A stretch of 64,000 nucleotides of DNA, taken from assembly GCA_965232105.1 (NCBI GenBank), contig OZ246956.1, positions 3,100,001-3,164,000 on the forward strand. Direction: 5' to 3'. The position numbers and the translations under genes are program-made. Under the pieces are notes generated by a model. It was not told where the DNA came from and searched no databases. It was given only the letters and a program-made list of their open reading frames with translations. Positions 1-7,076 of the stretch are shown one piece after another (positions within the stretch are counted from its first letter, which is position 1; each line of letters starts with the position of its first letter). This stretch comes from Multivorans sp965232105 (GTDB lineage Bacteria > Acidobacteriota > Thermoanaerobaculia > Multivoradales > Multivoraceae).

Positions 1-594
1 GGACTCGATCCAGACCGGTGGCGCCATCCGGTCGAGAACCGCGGTATCGATTCGGAGTTCCGGATACTCGGTCGCGGTTCGCCAGGCCATGCCGCTCGCG
101 TTCTGGCCGTCCGAGAGAAGAAGGATGCGGCGGACGCGGTCGGCCCGGAGCGCGGCCGCCGTCTGACGAATGGCGGCGTCCGGACGCGTGCTGCCGCGGT
201 CGAGCGCGGCGTTGCCGGCGGAGGCCGTGCTGGAGTCGGCGACCTCGAGGCGCCGCAGGTCATCCGCGTCCGCAGCCGCGGTCGCGCGGTCCGCGAAGGC
301 GAACAGGCGCACCGGCGCCTCCGCATCGATGCCGCGGTCGATCGCCTGAAGCGCGCGGTTCAGGCTCGCCGGTTCGACGCTGGCGGAGACGTCGACGAGC
401 ACGGCGACATCGAGCTCGCGGCTGCTCCATGTGACGACCGGTTCGGCCAGCGCCAGGACGACCAGCATCAGCAGCGAACCGCGCATCCACAGCAACCGCC
501 GCCGCTGCCGGTCGGGCCGATCGCTCCGCTGCGACCACAGCAGCACCGCGACCGGCAAGGCCGCGAGCAACCCGTAGGGCTCGAGCAGTGCCAT
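1..594 (-). CDS. Membrane-anchored von Willebrand factor A protein (partial, C-terminus outside window)
   Basis: This frame has no stop before the window edge, so only the N-terminal 198 residues are visible. The start is the ATG at 594, five bases after the stop of the upstream gene. Two hydrophobic segments (about residues 8-20 and 38-52) precede a vWA fold whose metal-binding DxSxS motif is intact as DVSAS at residues 68-72. This is a BatA/BatB-like arrangement: membrane anchor, then a MIDAS-bearing ligand-binding domain. It is the last visible member of the MoxR-DUF58-vWA run on the minus strand. MoxR/vWA clusters are generally thought to act as chaperone or metal-insertion systems at the envelope; the substrate here is unknown. 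Confidence 0.8.
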   Translation of the reverse strand, partial: MALLEPYGLLAALPVAVLLWSQRSDRPDRQRRRLLWMRGSLLMLVVLALAEPVVTWSSRELDVAVLVDVSASVEPASLNRALQAIDRGIDAEAPVRLFAFADRATAAADADDLRRLEVADSSTASAGNAALDRGSTRPDAAIRQTAAALRADRVRRILLLSDGQNASGMAWRTATEYPELRIDTAVLDRMAPPVWIES

Positions 595-599
595 TCCAG

Positions 600-2396
600 T
601 TACACCGTAAGGCCGCGGAAGAAGGTGATCGCCTCGAGGGAGGCGAGGAGGAGGCCGGCCAGGGCGAGGGTGCGCCAGGACCAGGGGCGGCGGGCGTCCT
701 GGGTGAGCTCGGCGAAGCGGCCGGCCGGGACGGGTTCGAGGTTCGAGTCGTTGATCCGGGTGGCGCGCTCGTTCTGGAGATTGATCGTGTCGTGGAGGCC
801 GGTGGACGCCGGTTCGCCGGTGCCGGTGTCGACCGTGGCGAGCCACTCGGTGGCGTTCTGGAGCAGTGCCGCCAGGTCGGGGCGTTGGGACAGGGGGGAG
901 AGGTCGAGGTCGAAGGCGATGACGACGGAGCGAGCCGTGAGTTGCGGGAGTGCCGGGTCGGAGGGAGCGGAGACCGGCGGCGAGGCCGGGTCGGCGGGAT
1001 CGCAGACGGCGATTGCGGTCAGGTCGCCGGCCGCCGCCAGGGGTCTGCAGCGGGGATCGAGCTCGCGGGCGGGGATCGTTGCGGGTAGACCGAGCAGTGA
1101 GACGCCGGAGAGGATCGGGTGGTCGGCTGTGATGCGGTCGATGCGGCGCTGGCCTCTGGACCCGGCCTCGGCGGGGGAGAGTCCGCCGGCCGAAAAGGCG
1201 TCCGGAGGGTCGAGGAACAGGCTGGGCAGGGCCGTGAGACTCGCCGCTGCGGTTCGGTGGAAGACGGCGACGTCCGCCACGAGCGGTTCGGGCGCGGAGT
1301 CCCGGTCGCCCGGAGTGGCCGCCGGTGTCCCCGTAGCGGTTCCGCCGCCTGTCTCGTCGGTTTCCGAGTGCACGGCGACGACCTCGACCGAAGGGTCCGC
1401 CTCGAAAGCCCTGGCGACGGCCGAGTCGTCGAAGGAAGCGCGACTGCGGGTCTGAACGAACAGATGACGCTCGCTCGTCGGCCGCACTACGCGGCCGGAG
1501 CCGGTTGTCCGAGCGCCGATCAATGTGGCCCGGTCGTCCAGCGGGAAGGCATCGCCGGGGGTCTGGAGCCGTGCCACCACAGGGCCGGGGGCGAAACCGG
1601 CGATGTCGATCAGGGCGGTGAAGCGTTCCCCGGGCGGCAGTTCCAGTTGGCGCCGGATACGGATCGTTTCCGAATCGGCGACCGTCAGTTCGGTCCGTAC
1701 GGGACTGCTGGCGTCGGCTGAGTCCGTCGTGAGCACTTCGAGAAGCGCCTCGGGCTTCGCTTCGTGGCTGGGCGCCGGGCGGGTCACGAAAAGGACGATG
1801 CCGGCGTTTCTGGCCGGTGCGAGGACGGACACCGTGCGGGTCGCGGTGGCGGGGTCCGTGATCGGCCGCCAGTGGGAGACCCCGTCGGTGAAGAGGTAAG
1901 CCGCATCGCCTGAGGGGATCGCCGGTTCGAGGTCGGCTTCGACGGCCTCCGGCTCGACGGCGCCGGACAGGGCGAGCAGCGCCTCAGCGGAGGTAAGCGG
2001 AGTCGGGTCGGCGCCCAGGGTGAATCGGCTGCCGGAATCGGCTTCGGCGATCGTGCGGCGCGCTTCGGCGATGGCCAGCTCCATCCGCGTACCCGTCCCG
2101 CCGGGAAGGGCGGCGCGCATCGTGGGCGAGGAGTCGAAGGCGAGGGCGATCAGGTCGCCGCCTCCGGGCTGCAGCCAGGGGGCCTTGCCGGCGGCCAGCG
2201 CCAGACAGCCGGCGACGGTCATCGCGAGAAGCAGGGAGAGCAACCAGCGCAGCCGGTCGTGGCGCTTCCTCCGGGCGGCCAGCAGGCGCCGCCAGAGCAA
2301 GGTGGAGGCAACGGACAGCGTCTGCGCCGTGGGCCGGATCAGGTAGATCACGAGCACCGCGAGGGCGGCGAGCAGGAGCGGCAGCCAGACGGGCAT
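600..2396 (-). CDS. BatA-like membrane protein with N-terminal aerotolerance-type anchor and vWA-like domain
   Basis: 598 residues from the ATG at 2396, whose first base is the last base of the upstream DUF58 stop (TGATG), which indicates translational coupling. The open frame extends further upstream, but that part is antisense-like, Arg/Pro-rich and overlaps DUF58, so I rejected it. Hydrophobic segments lie at about 3-20 and 51-69, as in the BatA N-terminal family. A vWA-like domain follows with a degenerate MIDAS (DSSPT at 88-92). The middle of the protein is beta-rich, and a final membrane span lies near the C-terminus (about 577-595). It probably sits in the inner membrane with its bulk in the periplasm. 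The exact function is not known. Confidence 0.8.
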   Translation of the reverse strand: MPVWLPLLLAALAVLVIYLIRPTAQTLSVASTLLWRRLLAARRKRHDRLRWLLSLLLAMTVAGCLALAAGKAPWLQPGGGDLIALAFDSSPTMRAALPGGTGTRMELAIAEARRTIAEADSGSRFTLGADPTPLTSAEALLALSGAVEPEAVEADLEPAIPSGDAAYLFTDGVSHWRPITDPATATRTVSVLAPARNAGIVLFVTRPAPSHEAKPEALLEVLTTDSADASSPVRTELTVADSETIRIRRQLELPPGERFTALIDIAGFAPGPVVARLQTPGDAFPLDDRATLIGARTTGSGRVVRPTSERHLFVQTRSRASFDDSAVARAFEADPSVEVVAVHSETDETGGGTATGTPAATPGDRDSAPEPLVADVAVFHRTAAASLTALPSLFLDPPDAFSAGGLSPAEAGSRGQRRIDRITADHPILSGVSLLGLPATIPARELDPRCRPLAAAGDLTAIAVCDPADPASPPVSAPSDPALPQLTARSVVIAFDLDLSPLSQRPDLAALLQNATEWLATVDTGTGEPASTGLHDTINLQNERATRINDSNLEPVPAGRFAELTQDARRPWSWRTLALAGLLLASLEAITFFRGLTV

Positions 2397-3301
2397 CAGC
2401 GTCCCCGGCTCAGCAGGCCGCGGCGCAGGGCGCCGAGGGCCAGCTCCTCGAAGCGCATCTCGACCGGCGCCTGGATGAAGGACCAGCCGCGGGCGGTGCA
2501 GCGGGCGCGGATCTCGTCGCGATGGGTGTCGGCTTCGCTTTCCAGCTTGTGGAGCAGCGTGGGGGCGCCATGGACGCGGAGCGTGTCGCCGGTCTCGCTG
2601 TCGACCAGGGTCGTGTCGCGGTCGAGCGGCGCCTCCAGGTCCTGGTGGTCGGTGACCTGGAGGACCGCGACATCGTGGCGCAACGGCAGGAGCAGGTCGA
2701 GACCGCCCTCCGTCGTGTCCGAGAGGAGGTCGGAGATCAGGATCACGAGGCCGCGGCGCCGGCCGGCCGCGAACACTTGGCGGACGGCGTGGTCGAGCCG
2801 GGTATCGCCGCCGGTGTCGAGATTGGCGAGGAAGTCGAGCGCGCGCCATACCTGTCGCGAGCCGTGGAGCGGTCCGAGAACCTGGTGCGCGTGGCTCGAG
2901 TAGGGCGCCAGCGTGACCCGGTCGAGGGTGGCGAGGGCAATGTAGGTCAGGGCCGCCGCGATCCGGCGGGCGGCGTCGAACTTGCGGCGTCCGGCGTCGC
3001 CCGGCGTGGGCGCCATCGAGCGGCTGCAGTCGAGCAGGATGTAGACCGCGAGATCGCCGTGTTCTTCGAACATCCGCAGTAGCAGGCGGTCGAAGCGCAT
3101 GTAGGCGCGCCAGTCGAGGTGACGCACGTCGTCGCCCTCGACGTAGGGGCGGTAGTCGGCGAACTCGATTCCGGAGCCGAGATGGGTGGCGCGGTGCTCT
3201 CCCTTGAAGCCGCCGGCCGGAACGCGGCGGGTCAGGAGCCGGAGGCGCTCGAGCCGGGCGAGGAAGGCCGGCTCGAAGGCGAAGGCGGAGTGGTCGGCCA
3301 C
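2396..3301 (-). CDS. DUF58 family protein (vWA-like)
   Basis: 301 residues from a GTG start at 3301. The DUF58 signature is clear at about 44-65 (GSGIEFADYRPYVEGDDVR followed by HLDW), and a vWA-like metal motif DCSRS lies at 91-95. DUF58 proteins are almost always encoded next to MoxR ATPases, and here the moxR gene is 108 bp upstream. That gap contains a dispersed repeat element. The stop overlaps the start of the BatA-like gene by one base. Together with its neighbours it is inferred to form a MoxR-type chaperone module; the client protein is unknown. Confidence 0.9.
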   Translation of the reverse strand: MADHSAFAFEPAFLARLERLRLLTRRVPAGGFKGEHRATHLGSGIEFADYRPYVEGDDVRHLDWRAYMRFDRLLLRMFEEHGDLAVYILLDCSRSMAPTPGDAGRRKFDAARRIAAALTYIALATLDRVTLAPYSSHAHQVLGPLHGSRQVWRALDFLANLDTGGDTRLDHAVRQVFAAGRRRGLVILISDLLSDTTEGGLDLLLPLRHDVAVLQVTDHQDLEAPLDRDTTLVDSETGDTLRVHGAPTLLHKLESEADTHRDEIRARCTARGWSFIQAPVEMRFEELALGALRRGLLSRGR

Positions 3302-3322
3302 GGTGGCTCTCGCTGAACGTTA

Positions 3323-3404
3323 GCGCCGCAGGATGGTCGCCGCTTCGCGGCGCGTTTCTCTCAGAAGCCGGCGGGGACGCCGGCGCACCCAGTTCTTGCG
3401 GCGC
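3323..3404. repeat. Dispersed GC-rich hairpin element, copy 1
   Basis: 82 bp bounded by inverted ends GCGCCGCA (3323-3330) and TGCGGCGC (3397-3404). It contains two strong internal stems: GCCGC TTC GCGGC near 3339-3351, and GCCGGC GGGGAC GCCGGC near 3367-3384. The 25-bp block at 3380-3404 matches 36638-36662 at the same length, differing only in the central TTCTTG/GTTCTG. It lies six bases after the moxR stop codon, in the gap before the DUF58 gene. It could be a REP/MITE-like element or a terminator. Two copies are enough to show it is repeated, not to decide which. Confidence 0.6.
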
Positions 3405-3409
3405 AACTC

Positions 3410-4423
3410 CTAGCCCTCGGGCACGTTGTCGACGAGGTCCTGGAGCAGATCGTCCAGGTCGATCCGTTCCGCTTCACCCTCGAAGTTGAGCAGGACCCGG
3501 TGCCGCAGGGCGGGCAGAGCGACGGCGCGAATGTCCTCCCGGGCGACGTGGGCGCGGCCGCGAATCAGGGCGTGGACCTTGGCGCCGAGGACCATCGCCT
3601 GGACGCCACGGGGGCTGGCGCCGATGCGCACGTAGCGGCGGACCGCTTCCGCGGGCCGGTCTCCTTCGGGACGGGTCGCCAGGCCGATCCGGATCGCGTA
3701 TTCCTGGACCGGATGGGCAATCGGGGCGAGGCGGGCGGCGTGACGCATCGCGATGACCTGCTCGGCGGTCCACAGTGCGGCCGCGGTCGGTGTGTGCCCC
3801 GAGGTCGTGCGGTCGAGGATCGTGTGCAGTTCGTCGGTGCCGGGGTAGGACATCCGCAACTTGAACAGGAAGCGGTCGAGCTGTGCTTCGGGCAGCGGAT
3901 AGGTCCCCTCCATTTCCAGCGGGTTCTGGGTGGCGAGGACGAAGAAGGGCGGCCCGAGGGGATTCGTTTCGCCGCCGACGGTGACCGTTGTTTCCTGCAT
4001 CGCTTCCAGCAGGGCCGACTGGGTCTTCGGCGTGGCGCGGTTGATCTCGTCCGCGAGCACGAGATTCGCGAAGATCGGTCCGGGCTCGAACACGAGCCGA
4101 CGGCCTCCCGTTTCGTCTTCGCGCAACACGTGGGTGCCGACGATGTCGGCGGGCATCAGGTCCGGCGTGAACTGGATACGCGAGAACTCGACGTGAAGGG
4201 CTTCGGCCAGGGTACGCACGAGCCGCGTCTTGCCGAGGCCGGGAATGCCCTCGAGCAGTACATGGCCGTCGGCGAGCAGACCGATGATCACGCCGTCGAC
4301 CACCTCCTCCTGGCCGACGATCACCTTGCCGATCTCGCCGCGCACCTGGCCGCAGCGTTCGGCGAAGTCGGTCAACTGTTGAGCCAGGTCGGCTGCGGTC
4401 CGTGGTTCGGCGGTGTCGTTCAC
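3410..4423 (-). CDS. MoxR family AAA+ ATPase
   Basis: 337 residues from the GTG at 4423, which overlaps the stop of the upstream gene as GTGA and has an AGGGAG ribosome-binding sequence. Walker A is GIPGLGKT (59-66), Walker B is LVLADEINRA (121-130), and the sensor-1 region ATQNPLEMEGTYPLPEAQ is typical of MoxR proteins. The C-terminal AAA lid follows (ASPRGVQAM, then ALRHRVLLNFEGEAE). Length fits the family (about 320-340). It is predicted to be a cytoplasmic ATPase that remodels or activates a partner together with the adjacent DUF58 and vWA proteins. Confidence 0.95.
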   Translation of the reverse strand: MNDTAEPRTAADLAQQLTDFAERCGQVRGEIGKVIVGQEEVVDGVIIGLLADGHVLLEGIPGLGKTRLVRTLAEALHVEFSRIQFTPDLMPADIVGTHVLREDETGGRRLVFEPGPIFANLVLADEINRATPKTQSALLEAMQETTVTVGGETNPLGPPFFVLATQNPLEMEGTYPLPEAQLDRFLFKLRMSYPGTDELHTILDRTTSGHTPTAAALWTAEQVIAMRHAARLAPIAHPVQEYAIRIGLATRPEGDRPAEAVRRYVRIGASPRGVQAMVLGAKVHALIRGRAHVAREDIRAVALPALRHRVLLNFEGEAERIDLDDLLQDLVDNVPEG

Positions 4424-5898
4424 TCCCTGCCCTCCGGGGAATCGTCCTCCAGCGACTCGAGATAGCGCCGCACGGAAACGCGGTGGCGCCACGCGATCGG
4501 ATGCCTCGGTGGCGGCAGATCGCCGACAGCGGCTGTGGAGTCGCTGCCGACGACGGTGCCGGAGCTGCGAATCGCCACCTCCGCGGCCCGGAACTGGGTC
4601 GCACTGGTCGTGGTCAGGGGCCTGCGTTCGATCTCTTCGTGCGACTCGAGCAGGGCGGTCTCGAGAGCCTGCTCGAGGCTGAGGGCCGGGGTGAGGAGGT
4701 CGCCGAAGGGGTCGACCATCTCGTCCTGCGGTCCGGTGCCGACCCCGGCCGCCGCGCCGTCGGCTTCGGCGCTGCTGTTGCCGGGCTCCTCGCTTGCGGC
4801 GGCGGCCGTGCCGCTCTCGTTGCCGGAACCTTCGCCCTCGTCTGTCGGCTCGCCGCCGGCGCCGTCGCCGGCCGCCGTCTCGGCTCCGGCCTCGGCGCCT
4901 TCGCCTTCGCCCGGTGTGCCCGGCGCGCTCAGTTCGTCTTCTCCGGCTCCCTCGCCGGTGTCGAGTTCCCGCATGAGGTCGGCGCCGGTTTCGGCTTCCG
5001 CTTCACCGGCGAAGTCGCCCGCCGCGGCCTCGCCGCCCTCGGCATTGCCGTTTGCGGCCTCGATTTCCGCGTCGTCACCGAGGCTCCCCTCGGCGCCCTC
5101 TGAGGCGTCGCCGACAGCGTTGCCGGCATCGTCGGAGTCTCCCGGCTCGCGGATCCGGAGACTCAGGAAGGGCAGGTCGCTGAGGCGGACATCAAACTCC
5201 GGGACTCCCGGCCTGCGACCCGGTTCCTCCTCGAGAAACGCCGCCGCCTCGAGGTCCCGGGCCGCCTGGTCGGCGTCGTTGCCGCTCATCGCGGCGGCCA
5301 GCGTCTCGCCGACGAAGGAGTTCGGCAGGGCGATCGGTACGAGCAGGACCGCGCAGAGGATCGCGGATACCGTGGCGCCCCGGGGGGCGAGGCGGGGCGC
5401 CGCCCGGCGCGCACCGGTGCGGTCGAGGCCCGCGACGCCGCGTTCGAGGATCAGTTCGATCCAGGGCCTCGGCCACGCGGCTTCCGCCTTGTTCGCTACG
5501 GGAGGCCGGCCTTCAGGACCCGTGGGCAGGCGCTTCTCCGTTTCCAGGGCGGTGGCGACGGCGTCGCGCAGATCACCCGCCTGGTCGACTGCCCGGGCCG
5601 CGGCGGGAAGATCGCGGCGAAGCGAAGCCGCCTCGCGCAGCAGAAGCGCGAGGAGAACGATGCCTCCCGCCCAGGACGGCCAGAGCGCGGCGGCGCTGCC
5701 GTCGCCGCCGGCCGCCTGATGTAGCAGCCAGGTGGAGAGCAGCCAGAGGCAGGAGGCGGGCGCGAGCCAGACGAGCGCGGCGAGGGCGCGCCGCAGACGC
5801 AGCCGCCGGTCGACCGCGGCGAGGCCGCTCAGCAGCTTGCGGCGGAGGGCGTCGGCGGCTTGACCGGCGACCTCGAACTCGACTTGCGGCGGGTTCAA
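4420..5898 (-). CDS. Membrane protein with a long acidic, Gly/Ala/Glu-rich region; unknown function
   Basis: 492 residues from a TTG start at 5898, which overlaps the upstream stop as TTGA. Hydrophobic segments are visible at about 35-60, 68-88 and 180-200, so the N-terminal part is membrane-bound. About residues 240-400 are low complexity, dominated by E, G, A and D with few basic residues. The last roughly 90 residues return to normal composition and are basic (RRPLTTTSATQFRAAEVAIR). It overlaps moxR at its 3-prime end (GTGA), so it belongs to the same operon. I do not recognise a family; proteins annotated DUF4175 have a similar look and context, but that is only a guess. Confidence 0.65.
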   Translation of the reverse strand: MNPPQVEFEVAGQAADALRRKLLSGLAAVDRRLRLRRALAALVWLAPASCLWLLSTWLLHQAAGGDGSAAALWPSWAGGIVLLALLLREAASLRRDLPAAARAVDQAGDLRDAVATALETEKRLPTGPEGRPPVANKAEAAWPRPWIELILERGVAGLDRTGARRAAPRLAPRGATVSAILCAVLLVPIALPNSFVGETLAAAMSGNDADQAARDLEAAAFLEEEPGRRPGVPEFDVRLSDLPFLSLRIREPGDSDDAGNAVGDASEGAEGSLGDDAEIEAANGNAEGGEAAAGDFAGEAEAETGADLMRELDTGEGAGEDELSAPGTPGEGEGAEAGAETAAGDGAGGEPTDEGEGSGNESGTAAAASEEPGNSSAEADGAAAGVGTGPQDEMVDPFGDLLTPALSLEQALETALLESHEEIERRPLTTTSATQFRAAEVAIRSSGTVVGSDSTAAVGDLPPPRHPIAWRHRVSVRRYLESLEDDSPEGRE

Positions 5899-7055
5899 TT
5901 CGCTTCCCAGAGGGCGATGCCGCCAGCCTGCTTGCCGATGTCGACTTGGGCGACCCGGCGCAAGGCGCCGTTGTCATAGACCTCGACGACTCCCGGCTCG
6001 CCACCGATGCCCTCGACCGTGACCAGGCTGAAGCGGCCGTCGGAGGTGATGGCAACACCGTGTGGAATGCGTCGAGTGGTGTCTAGTCGAGCGACTTCGC
6101 TGCCGGTCTCGAGGTTCCAGAAGCCGATCGAATCGCTCTTCTTGTAGGTGACGACGAGCAGGCGTTCGTCCGGCCCGACTGCCGCGTTGTAGGGGCCGGC
6201 TGGCGTGTCGAAGCGTCTCGTTACTTTCCACTCGCCGGTGTCGACTTCGTAGATCGCATTGCCCGAGAGAGCCGTGATGTAGAGGAGACCGTCGGCGGTC
6301 GGCGGCGTGACCCAGGAGGGCTCGACGGCGGCGCCGGCGTGGGCGCCGCCGTGGCTCGCCGCGGTCTGGTGGTCGCCGTGATCCCCGTGCGCTGCACTCA
6401 ACCCGGTCTTCGCACCCAGCTTCAGGCGCCGGCCGACCTCGAAGCGGAGCGCGTCGACCTCGACGAGTTCGTCATCCATCATGTTCACGCTGTAGAGCTT
6501 CCGGCCATCCCGGCTGAGCCTCGCTCCGTGCGGCATCGTGCCGCTCTTGAACTGTGCGATCTCGGTCATCGACGACGTCTCGACGACGGAAATCGTGCTC
6601 GGTACGTGGTCTCCGTAGAAGTCCGAGTTGACGACGAACAGCAGCCCGGTCGTCGCGGCGATGTCGAGGGTGGCGGGGAACATCCCGACTTTCACGTCGC
6701 CCAGCCACTCGTCCGTCCCGGTCTCGTACTTGTGGATCGAGCCGAACGGGTTGCCGTGGGCGATCGAGACGTACCAGTGGCGGCCGCCGGCGGAGATGTT
6801 GATGCCGTGGGGACCCTCGATCTCCGCCGGGAAGCTGCCGACGGTAATCGTCTTCGTCACCTCGATGCCGGAAGGTCCGAACCGGATCAGGGACACCTCG
6901 TCCTCCGACTCGGCGCAGACGTAGGCGTAGTAGTTACGGGACGGCGGGACGGGATCGGTCTCGGCGCGGCCAGGCGCCGGGGCCACCGTGGCGGCGCCCG
7001 CGACAAGGGCCACCGGTGCTGCCCACGATGGCAGCCAGGAGGTCGACGTGCGCAT
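5895..7055 (-). CDS. Secreted YVTN-type beta-propeller repeat protein with a His-rich loop
   Basis: 386 residues from ATG 7055. A signal peptide is likely (Arg, then a hydrophobic Ala/Val stretch to about residue 30, APGRAETD). The rest is propeller-like blades of the YVTN/WD type (AQFKSGTMPHGARLSRDGRK, VARLDTTRRIPHGVAITSDG, AGPYNAAVGPDERLLVVTY). A loop at about 223-239 is rich in His and Asp/Gly (HGDHGDH, then SHGGAHAG), which could bind metal. It is 21 bp downstream of another secreted beta-propeller gene and overlaps the next gene by four bases. It presumably acts in the periplasm or outside the cell; the ligand is unknown. Confidence 0.8.
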   Translation of the reverse strand: MRTSTSWLPSWAAPVALVAGAATVAPAPGRAETDPVPPSRNYYAYVCAESEDEVSLIRFGPSGIEVTKTITVGSFPAEIEGPHGINISAGGRHWYVSIAHGNPFGSIHKYETGTDEWLGDVKVGMFPATLDIAATTGLLFVVNSDFYGDHVPSTISVVETSSMTEIAQFKSGTMPHGARLSRDGRKLYSVNMMDDELVEVDALRFEVGRRLKLGAKTGLSAAHGDHGDHQTAASHGGAHAGAAVEPSWVTPPTADGLLYITALSGNAIYEVDTGEWKVTRRFDTPAGPYNAAVGPDERLLVVTYKKSDSIGFWNLETGSEVARLDTTRRIPHGVAITSDGRFSLVTVEGIGGEPGVVEVYDNGALRRVAQVDIGKQAGGIALWEAN

Positions 7056-7076
7056 GCGGCGAAACCCCGATTGCCG

